DNA of 15,724 bases from NCBI GenBank assembly GCA_011524615.1, contig WTJZ01000291.1:1-15724 (forward strand). The letters run 5' to 3'. Positions 7,438-13,417 of the stretch are shown piece by piece. The notes under the pieces are model-generated. The model did not search any database. It was given only the letters and a program-made list of their open reading frames with translations, and was not told the DNA's origin. Each line of letters starts with the position of its first letter. The stretch's first letter is position 1. The stretch comes from Akkermansiaceae bacterium. Its GTDB lineage: Bacteria > Verrucomicrobiota > Verrucomicrobiia > Verrucomicrobiales > Akkermansiaceae. The translations under genes were made by a program, and so were the position numbers.

Positions 7438-7752
7438 TTAGCTGAGGATCTGTGCGCTGCCTACCATCTTAGCTCCAGGCTCCATTGCAATGGTCTTGTA
7501 TGCGAGGTCTCCTTGCACATCTGCAGTGCTCTTGAGTTCGCATGTGTGTGCGACGACACTGCCCTCTACTTTGCCGTGGATGTTTACTTGGCTCGCCTTG
7601 ACGTTGCCTTTAACCGCTGCGTTTTTATTGAGCGTGAGATTGCCGCTCTCAGAGGTCACTTCACCATCTACTTTACAATCGAGCGCAAAGTCACCTGAGA
7701 ATTTGATGCTGCCTTCGATAACAACATCTTTGTCGAGTACGTTCGTAGCCAT
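7438..7752 (-). CDS. Bactofilin (polymer-forming cytoskeletal protein)
   Basis: A 104-residue protein made of the bactofilin core with short ends. Repeating short beta-strands with glycine turns, such as DVVIEGSIKFSGDFAL, GNVKASQVNIHGKVEGSV and TADVQGDLAYKTI, form the right-handed beta-helix typical of the family. Bactofilins polymerise without nucleotide into filaments under the membrane and often organise cell-wall enzymes. It is the first gene of a seven-gene minus-strand run that also encodes an L,D-transpeptidase, which is compatible with a wall-related role. The short, nearly bare N- and C-termini give few clues to membrane attachment. The ATG at 7752 has only a weak GAAG ribosome site. 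Confidence 0.92.
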   Translation of the reverse strand: MATNVLDKDVVIEGSIKFSGDFALDCKVDGEVTSESGNLTLNKNAAVKGNVKASQVNIHGKVEGSVVAHTCELKSTADVQGDLAYKTIAMEPGAKMVGSAQILS

Positions 7753-7990
7753 AGGTCTTCAAAACCATATTATGACCCTTTTGACAACCCTAGAAAAATT
7801 CACCTATATGGAATGAGGGGAAATATTAGCCTCCCTTTACCCACTCAATCCGTGAAATGTCTCGGGCCCTGCTGACTCCTAACCTTCTTAAAATGTGTAG
7901 GGGATGGGGACTGAGGAATTCGGTTGCTGAATCCTCATTGTGGAGGGAAATGCATTTTATTGAAAAAAGAATGAATGAGTTTGTGTGGTG

Positions 7991-8545
7991 ATGCGTTCAA
8001 CGAGCATGACGAAATCCTTGCGCCCATTCTTATTACTCCTGACCGCTCTTCTTGCCTTGCCATTGTTCTCATCATGCGTAGTGACGCAGATGCCTCCACC
8101 GAGAGGAGTACATGCTCCCGTAGTTCAACCCCGACCTGTTGCGGTGCGAGTACCTGCTGGGTTAATCGTGACGACGCAGCCGAACTGGTACTATGACCCG
8201 TATCGTAGATGTTATTACGATATGCAGCGTCGCGCTTATTTTAATTACCACACTGGTCGTTATTACACAGTCGCGCCTCGTCGTTATAATAATTGTGTGT
8301 ATCCTCAATACTGGAATCGTCGTGGTACGTGTCCAGGCCCTCGCTCTGTCGCCTACCGAGCTCCCTCACAACATTGTCAGACGAGAATCGTGAATCCGAC
8401 GATTAGGCAATCTCTTCAACGAGGGCGAGGGGCAGTCGTTGTCGCACCTCAGCCGTGTCACCAAGCCGTGACAGTGCAGCCCAGACAACAGACTAAAAAG
8501 AAGAAGACTATACGTGCGACGCTAGAGCATTTAGCTAATCGCTAG
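7991..8545 (+). CDS. Small tyrosine- and arginine-rich lipoprotein
   Basis: An N-terminal signal with a hydrophobic stretch ends in a lipobox LFSSC, so the mature protein should be lipidated on cysteine 29 and anchored in a membrane. The rest is low-complexity: a proline/valine-rich linker, then a region dense in Tyr, Arg and Asn (NWYYDPYRRCYYDMQRRAYF), then a Gln/Arg and Lys-rich end with KKKK. I do not recognise a family. The start is uncertain. Two GTG codons (7985, 7988) and ATGs at 7991 and 8006 are in frame. I chose 7991; 8006 gives an equally good signal peptide (MTKSLRPF). It is the first plus-strand gene after the bactofilin run, divergent from it across about 240 bp. Confidence 0.75.
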   Translation: MRSTSMTKSLRPFLLLLTALLALPLFSSCVVTQMPPPRGVHAPVVQPRPVAVRVPAGLIVTTQPNWYYDPYRRCYYDMQRRAYFNYHTGRYYTVAPRRYNNCVYPQYWNRRGTCPGPRSVAYRAPSQHCQTRIVNPTIRQSLQRGRGAVVVAPQPCHQAVTVQPRQQTKKKKTIRATLEHLANR

Positions 8546-8596
8546 AGGGGCGGGCTCTTTGCATTCCGCGTGACATTTTCTCGAACAAGTTTATCT

Positions 8597-8602
8597 TATA
8601 AT
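8597..8602 (+). promoter_or_regulatory. Perfect TATAAT -10 element 5 bp upstream of a start codon
   Basis: TATAAT lies at 8597-8602 and the ATG of the next gene begins at 8608. Transcription from this -10 would begin at or within a base or two of the ATG, giving a leaderless mRNA. No good -35 is visible at 17 bp; GTGACA at 8570-8575 is 21 bp away. The promoter call is therefore tentative. Confidence 0.4.
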
Positions 8603-8607
8603 CTGTT

Positions 8608-9039
8608 ATGAAGCTCATTCTGCCATTTCTACTCTCTTTATTTGTCCTCTCATGCGCTAGTACACCGCAGAAGCGTATCGAGAAGCATCCAGTAACGTAT
8701 TCTAAGTTAGCTCCCCAGGATCAGGAGTTGGTCCAGAAGGGGCGCATCAAGACCGGGATGCAAAAGGAAGCGGTGTTTCTCGCTTTGGGCAAACCTGGAG
8801 ATGTGAGCTATGGAGCTGAAGAGGGGCAAGACTATGAGCAGTGGAACTACTATTCAATAGAGCCTGTAGTCCGTCACCGCTTCATTAGTTCGTGGGGGAT
8901 CGGATGTGACAGTGTCTTTCCTGGGGGCGTGAACCGTTGGAGTTATGGGCCAGTGACCAGTTTTGAGCCGCGTCATGCTGCGTCTGTGCGCTTTGAGCAA
9001 GGCCGTGTTACTGGGTACCAAATAAACGGAAGTCACTAA
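8608..9039 (+). CDS. SmpA/BamE-like lipoprotein
   Basis: A 143-residue protein with a short signal peptide and a lipobox ending in LSC (C16), so a lipoprotein. The segment GRIKTGMQKEAVFLALGKPG (45-64) follows the SmpA/OmlA (BamE) pattern of G-I-x-x-GM...A-L-G-x-P, which forms a small alpha-beta module used in envelope proteins. Beyond that the family has no single function, and the downstream part with WNYYSIEP and a conserved-looking GIGCDSVFPGGVN is not one I recognise. It is probably an envelope protein and not necessarily part of the Bam complex. The ATG at 8608 has no ribosome site but a TATAAT directly upstream. A terminator follows. Confidence 0.82.
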   Translation: MKLILPFLLSLFVLSCASTPQKRIEKHPVTYSKLAPQDQELVQKGRIKTGMQKEAVFLALGKPGDVSYGAEEGQDYEQWNYYSIEPVVRHRFISSWGIGCDSVFPGGVNRWSYGPVTSFEPRHAASVRFEQGRVTGYQINGSH

Positions 9040-9087
9040 TAGAACATTCATAAAGGGGGGCATCGCGTGATGGCCTCATGTAGAGCT

Positions 9088-9118
9088 GGGGCGTACGAGT
9101 TGTACGCCCCGTTTTTTT
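9088..9118 (+). terminator. Rho-independent terminator after the BamE-like lipoprotein gene
   Basis: A 9-bp perfect GC-rich stem (GGGGCGTAC / GTACGCCCC) with loop GAGTT is followed by G and seven T. It is a strong intrinsic terminator. Confidence 0.92.
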
Positions 9119-9306
9119 GAGTCCTCCATGGCTTATGGAATTTATACTTTGGACTTAATTCTGATTGGCTTGTTCTTTGGGAATGGGTGCGGGGGGGGCT
9201 TGGTCAGAAACGATAATAGCGGGTGTGTGAGGCTTTTTATCGCCTTTAATTAAATTTAATATTCAATCGAATGTCTTGATAATTATTGCGATCAATATGA
9301 ATACTT

Positions 9307-9328
9307 AAGATATGCAAATATCTTTTTT
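9307..9328 (+). promoter_or_regulatory. AT-rich hairpin with T-run immediately before the ABC/pilus operon
   Basis: AAGATAT and ATATCTT form a 7-bp stem around GCAA and run into a row of T. The stem is AT-only apart from one pair, so it is a weak terminator at best. It lies 9 bp before the earliest start of the ABC ATPase, where it could act as an attenuator or operator. The surrounding 9119-9336 is AT-rich and probably holds the operon promoter, but I see no convincing -35/-10 pair. Confidence 0.3.
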
Positions 9329-9336
9329 GTTGCATT

Positions 9337-10011
9337 TTGGGGGGTGTTGGTTACTACTTGATTGTGTTAAGAAAACAAAGTGAGTCAGTGCTACATATCC
9401 CTAGAGGGAGTGTATTTGGGTACGACGTGCCCCTTTTCACTACTGAGAGTGACATTCAGTTGGGGGGAGGTACTCATTACTTGCTAGGTAAGAATGGATT
9501 AGGAAAAACGACCTTACTAAAGACGCTTTCCGGGTTGCACCAGGCGATGGAGGGGCGATGTGAGGTGAGTAAGGATGTGTTGTACGTGCCAGAGGATTTA
9601 GCTTTTGATCATGAATTAAGTGCGGAGGTCATTTTGCAAGCTCTCTTATCGAAGGTGGCTTATCCGCTAGCGCTCGAGTTATCCGAGGAGATCGGCTTAG
9701 CGACTAGTAAGCCGTTTGGGCAGCTCTCTAGTGGGAATAAGAGAAAGGTGCTTTTCTTGCTCGCCGAGTTTCAGCTCTATGGTCGATCTGGAGCGGTGGT
9801 GATGATGGATGAACCCTTCTCTGGTCTAGATCAGGAGATGCGACAATTTGTTCACCAGAGGTGGAACCAGGATGCGGTGACTAGGGTAGTGAGTCACCAT
9901 CCAGCTAATGTAGCGACTCGCATTAGGAGTGCGCTGATTATCAAGGATGGTCAGCTGACGCACCGAGAGGGAGATTATTGTTGGGAGGAACTGAAGTCAG
10001 AGGTGTTATGA
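9337..10011 (+). CDS. ABC transporter ATP-binding protein of a pilus-linked operon
   Basis: A single nucleotide-binding domain of about 224 residues: Walker A GKNGLGKTT at 51-59, ABC signature LSSGN at 130-134 (a variant of LSGGQ), Walker B AVVMMDEP at 153-160 followed by FSGLD, and the H-loop in VSHHP near 187. It should energise the permease encoded next; the two genes overlap by 4 bp (ATGA). The start is unclear. TTG 9337 is the longest option, with TTG 9358 and GTG 9364 as alternatives. A GGGGGGTG run at 9339-9346 upstream of the later starts could serve as ribosome site. There is no nearby solute-binding protein, so it is not a typical importer. Its operon continues with a PilT-like ATPase and a pseudopilin, recalling the Myxococcus xanthus pilGHI ABC transporter, which is needed for pilus assembly. 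Confidence 0.92.
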   Translation: MGGVGYYLIVLRKQSESVLHIPRGSVFGYDVPLFTTESDIQLGGGTHYLLGKNGLGKTTLLKTLSGLHQAMEGRCEVSKDVLYVPEDLAFDHELSAEVILQALLSKVAYPLALELSEEIGLATSKPFGQLSSGNKRKVLFLLAEFQLYGRSGAVVMMDEPFSGLDQEMRQFVHQRWNQDAVTRVVSHHPANVATRIRSALIIKDGQLTHREGDYCWEELKSEVL

Positions 10012-11591
10012 ATGCGTTTAAATTAGGAATAGCCCTCGTATGGCATAAGAAGACATGGGCCATCGCTCTCATGGCGATGGTACTAGTTCCGATCTTATTC
10101 CCTTATCTGACGCCATATGAGTATAATAATGGGGTGCTTCAGCCGGCGCGAGCGCAGGCGGCATGGGGAATCGCGTTGACCTTAGGGATGCTCTGGGGGC
10201 TTTATGTTGCAGCGGATCTGGGCGCATACTTTCGTCGTACCCAGTTAGCAGACTACTTCTACTCTACTGGAGTTAGTAAGCTCAGACTGATGGGGCAATG
10301 TTGGCTCGTCCCTGTCATCTGTATAGTGCCCCTCGTCTTACTTGCAGTATTAGTATGTTTACTCTTTTGCACACCGTCGCATTTCTTTGAGGCTAAGCTC
10401 TGGAGACAGACGAACTTACAGTTCGCTACCTGTTACTTATTGACCTTCTTGCCATTGAGCGCGTTGGCCCTTGCCTTGAGTAATCGGTTTTCTGCGCTGA
10501 TCGGCTATATGGTATCCGTTGGGTTAGCGGTATATGGGTTCTACGGGGTAGGTTATTTAGAGCAGCTATTGCAGAAGCAGACGATTCCATTTCTCGACTT
10601 TATCTGGCACATTTCACCTCATTACCATGTCGGTGATTTGACCTCCCGCCTAGTGTTCAAGATGGGGTCATTAACGGGGAGTGTCTTCTTCCAGACGAGT
10701 CTTTATCTCCTAGCAGTTGGGATATTCCTCATTACAGGCGCTATTATTATCTTCCGAGGTAAGATGCAGCGTACGATCTGGCAGTTCATCTGTGTCAAAC
10801 GATTCACTCCTGCACTGTTGCTACTTTCTCTTATCCTGTTTGGGGTATCAAATGTCTCACGACAATCAGAGGTGAACCCGCTGTCAGTCTTTGGCAGTGC
10901 CTATGGGAAGACAATCGCCATGGGGATGCAGAGCCCGATCGAACTTATATGGCATGAGGGAGCTAATGATCATCATGAAGAGGCGGAGAATCTGGAGGCG
11001 GGGGAACTCCACATGCATGTAGTGGAGAAGAAGGTCGATTACCCGAATAATCTCAAAGGGTTTATCACGCATCTCGATGATCAGAAGAAGGCGAGAACGA
11101 ACCCTCTAGCGAACCGTAAGCTACACCGCTCCTTTATCCGCGGGACAGTAGAACGTAAGATCAAGCTCGCATGGCGGATGGATCCTGCACATTACGATAA
11201 TTACGCGAACTATCACTTCTTCCTCACTGAATCTGGAGTCGCCGAGCGGGAGCGTAATTACCAACATGCGATCTCGATTGCTGAGCAGACTTTGCATCAC
11301 TGCCGCCGCCATGTAGATGACCCTCAGGCTATGATTACGGCCTCAGCGGCAGCCCAAAATGTCGTCGATGTGATGCTCACCTTCCAACAGCGTGAGGTCG
11401 CCTATGATACCTGTGAACCATGGTTTGCCGTTGCTCAGGAGCATCTCGAGCGAGGGGCTCTCTTGGTATCCAGTGAGCGTTTTCCTTATCCCCCTTCATA
11501 TCGAGAATCGATGCTGGCCAATCTGAAACGTCTCCAGGCTGTCCAGCAGGGACTCATTACTAAGTCACAAGAACTCTCTGCTCAACTCTAA
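10008..11591 (+). CDS. ABC transporter permease with long His-rich extracytoplasmic domain
   Basis: A 527-residue membrane protein starting at an ATG that overlaps the ATPase stop as ATGA. This start is preferred over one 30 bp upstream because of the coupling. Seven hydrophobic segments are visible (about 17-34, 51-70, 99-120, 139-157, 163-184, 230-249, 266-280), a layout like ABC-2 type permeases. After the last helix comes a soluble domain of about 245 residues, predicted to be outside the membrane. It begins with a His/Glu-rich stretch (H316, H322, H323, H335, H337) and continues with helical repeats, including AWRMDPAHYDNYANYHFFLTE (388-408) and a Cys pair (C432, C469). That domain recalls tetratricopeptide-like helices but I cannot name it. 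Its job within the pilus-like operon is unknown. Confidence 0.88.
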   Translation: MNAFKLGIALVWHKKTWAIALMAMVLVPILFPYLTPYEYNNGVLQPARAQAAWGIALTLGMLWGLYVAADLGAYFRRTQLADYFYSTGVSKLRLMGQCWLVPVICIVPLVLLAVLVCLLFCTPSHFFEAKLWRQTNLQFATCYLLTFLPLSALALALSNRFSALIGYMVSVGLAVYGFYGVGYLEQLLQKQTIPFLDFIWHISPHYHVGDLTSRLVFKMGSLTGSVFFQTSLYLLAVGIFLITGAIIIFRGKMQRTIWQFICVKRFTPALLLLSLILFGVSNVSRQSEVNPLSVFGSAYGKTIAMGMQSPIELIWHEGANDHHEEAENLEAGELHMHVVEKKVDYPNNLKGFITHLDDQKKARTNPLANRKLHRSFIRGTVERKIKLAWRMDPAHYDNYANYHFFLTESGVAERERNYQHAISIAEQTLHHCRRHVDDPQAMITASAAAQNVVDVMLTFQQREVAYDTCEPWFAVAQEHLERGALLVSSERFPYPPSYRESMLANLKRLQAVQQGLITKSQELSAQL

Positions 11592-11595
11592 TACT

Positions 11596-12798
11596 ATGAA
11601 CGATTACGCATCCTTACCCGCTGCCGACCTTCTTGGTCAGGTCTTTGCGTGTTGCACTCGGTTAGGCGTGTCTGATATCCAGATCCGAGCCAATCGACAT
11701 ATCTATGTAGAGATGCATAGTGGTATGGAGAAGCTTGATGAGTTTGGAGAACTTTCACCAGAGATGGTGGCTAACCTCTTCATGCTCCTGATGCAGCATA
11801 AGCAATCTGAGAGCCATGGCTTCTCCGATGAGGGGAATAAGTCAGATCAAGAACTCTTAGATGAAGCGATCGAGGAGTTTAAGCGCACGAAGGTAGCTGA
11901 CTTTTCTTGCGGAGGGATCGAGTACGGAGAGGGGCAGGTCTCAGGGCGCTTGAGGATTCAGACACACTTGAGCTCGAGTGGACTCGGGATTACGTGCCGT
12001 ATTCTGAACGACGGAATTCCGCCTTTGGATATCCTAGGAATCGAACCGGATGTGGTAGAGGCTCTACAGCGCGGAGTACAAAAGCGAGCAGGACTCTGTC
12101 TGGTAACCGGTCCAACAGGATCTGGTAAGTCGACCACCCTGGCTGCGATCATTGACTGGTGCCGACAGAACCACAGTAAGCATATTGTGACGATCGAGGA
12201 TCCGATCGAGTATGCCTATCCTCATGATATGGCTGTCCCAGGATCAGATGAGCGGATGCTAGCGCCCGCCATCATCACCCAGCAGGAAGTAGGACGCGAT
12301 ATTCATAACTTTAAACAGGGGCTCAAGGACGTACTGCGGAAGGCTCCCCATATTATCCTATTAGGGGAGATCAGGGATCAGGAGGCGATGGAGACTTGTA
12401 TGGAGGCTGCTCAGACGGGGCACCTGGTCCTCTCTACGCTCCATACTACCGGAGCGGTGAAGACGATTGGCCGGATCCTAGAGTTGTACCCTAAGGACGC
12501 CCACTCGGCGGTACTGAGTCGCCTCTCTGAGGTGCTGATCTTCGTCCAATCTCAAGGGCTTCTCAAGGGAACGGAGAAGAGGGTGCTTACCTACGAATTT
12601 TTAAACAACACAGATGACTCCACAGCGGCCGCGATCATGCACTATGATAAGGGTAGTAATGCATTAGAGGATGCGATCATGCGTTCCGGCAATGTCCGCT
12701 GGGATGCTAAGCTGAAAAGCCTGCTAGAGAGTGGAGCCATCTCACAAGAGACTTTCGATAACGCCAGACTTAGTCGGGAGGATGAAAATGCCTTCTGA
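11596..12798 (+). CDS. PilT-like type IV pilus/type II secretion ATPase
   Basis: A 400-residue hexameric secretion-type ATPase. The N-terminal VSDIQIRANRHIYVEMHSGM (25-44) matches the PilT PAS-like domain. The C-terminal RecA-like core has Walker A GPTGSGKST at 172-180, Asp box TIEDPIEY at 199-206, Walker B LLGEIRD at 255-261 and His box QTGHLVLSTLHT at 273-284. PilT/PilU ATPases drive pilus retraction. The absence of a tetracysteine zinc motif argues against GspE/PilB assembly type, but PilT-like family members can have other roles. Two insertions stand out: a charged stretch at about 68-101 and a longer linker between the Asp box and EVGRD at 231-235 than in usual PilT. The gene begins 4 bp after the permease stop and overlaps the pseudopilin gene by 11 bp, so it is firmly in this operon. 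Confidence 0.92.
   Translation: MNDYASLPAADLLGQVFACCTRLGVSDIQIRANRHIYVEMHSGMEKLDEFGELSPEMVANLFMLLMQHKQSESHGFSDEGNKSDQELLDEAIEEFKRTKVADFSCGGIEYGEGQVSGRLRIQTHLSSSGLGITCRILNDGIPPLDILGIEPDVVEALQRGVQKRAGLCLVTGPTGSGKSTTLAAIIDWCRQNHSKHIVTIEDPIEYAYPHDMAVPGSDERMLAPAIITQQEVGRDIHNFKQGLKDVLRKAPHIILLGEIRDQEAMETCMEAAQTGHLVLSTLHTTGAVKTIGRILELYPKDAHSAVLSRLSEVLIFVQSQGLLKGTEKRVLTYEFLNNTDDSTAAAIMHYDKGSNALEDAIMRSGNVRWDAKLKSLLESGAISQETFDNARLSREDENAF
12776..12781 (+). promoter_or_regulatory. Strong Shine-Dalgarno site that sets the pseudopilin start
   Basis: GGGAGG lies 6 bp upstream of the ATG at 12788. The ATG at 12782 is directly adjacent and therefore unlikely. This is one of the few good ribosome sites in the window. 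Confidence 0.7.
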
Positions 12799-13282
12799 TG
12801 ATGTACAGCCTGACACATCGGATAAACCAAAAACAAAAAGAGCAATGAAAAAGCAAAATGCACTAAAACCAGGGTTAACTCTCATCGAGTTAACAGTCGT
12901 TATCGTAGTACTCCTCTCACTCATTGGGGTGCTGTTCGTTGGAGCCACCGCATGGAAGAATGGATCGAACAGGGCCACCTGTATCGTGAATATCCGTAAC
13001 TTCCAGCAAGCGATGAGAAGTTACACTAACCTACACTCGGATCAACTCACTGCTGAAACGGATGCGCTAGGTGCTGCGACGGGGAATACCTCGATCAGCA
13101 TTGGGGACCTCATTACACGTTCGTTCATTGAGGGAACAGGAACCGCTCCATCTGCAACTTGTCCACTCGATGGAGACGCCTATACCTTCGGGACAACTGT
13201 TCCTGCGGTAGGTTCGGCATGGGCAACATGCGCGAATGCGACATCTGATGAACACGCGCCTTCTGATACTGGGGGATGGTAA
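12788..13282 (+). CDS. Type II/IV pseudopilin-like prepilin
   Basis: A 164-residue protein with a charged leader of 29 residues, then a prepilin peptidase site KPG|LTLIEL. The glycine at -1 and Glu at +5 are present, and the hydrophobic stretch LTLIELTVVIVVLLSLIGVLF follows. The first mature residue is Leu, not Phe or Met. The C-terminal CPLDGDAYTF (near 130-139) resembles a pattern common in Verrucomicrobiota and Planctomycetes pseudopilins. The start at 12788 is chosen because of the GGGAGG site; a second option, the ATG at 12845, would give a shorter leader of 10 residues. The gene overlaps the end of the PilT-like ATPase gene by 11 bp and is the last in its operon before a terminator. It probably forms part of a pilus or pseudopilus processed by a prepilin peptidase encoded elsewhere. 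Confidence 0.92.
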   Translation: MPSDDVQPDTSDKPKTKRAMKKQNALKPGLTLIELTVVIVVLLSLIGVLFVGATAWKNGSNRATCIVNIRNFQQAMRSYTNLHSDQLTAETDALGAATGNTSISIGDLITRSFIEGTGTAPSATCPLDGDAYTFGTTVPAVGSAWATCANATSDEHAPSDTGGW

Positions 13283-13325
13283 GAGGTAAGCAAACATCGA
13301 TGCCTATTCTTAACCTACAAGTTTG

Positions 13326-13357
13326 AGGGGCGGACTCGGTCCCCCCTAAGCTTTTTT
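13326..13357 (+). terminator. Terminator after the ABC-PilT-pseudopilin operon
   Basis: A 9-bp stem (AGGGG, bulged C, GGAC pairing with GTCCCCCCT) with a TCG loop is followed by AAGC and six T. It separates the pseudopilin gene from the downstream PilM-PilN gene. Confidence 0.8.
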
Positions 13358-13417
13358 AACAGACACCATAATGAGCCCAGATGGGCAGCCTATTTTCCGT
13401 AATTGTTACCGTACTGA

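Noticed and set aside
7912..7937. Imperfect hairpin TGAGGAATTC / GAATCCTCA between the divergent bactofilin and lipoprotein genes
   Set aside because: It has a bulge and no T-run, and I see no link to a regulator, so I cannot call it an operator or terminator.
7753..7990. Divergent promoters for bactofilin and the lipoprotein gene
   Set aside because: Promoters must lie here, and TTGTCA-like and TAATAT-like pieces can be found on the minus strand, but no pair has proper spacing.
11596..12798. Calling the ATPase GspE/PilB, the assembly motor
   Set aside because: It lacks the tetracysteine zinc motif and N1 domain of those proteins and matches PilT in its N-terminal region and length.
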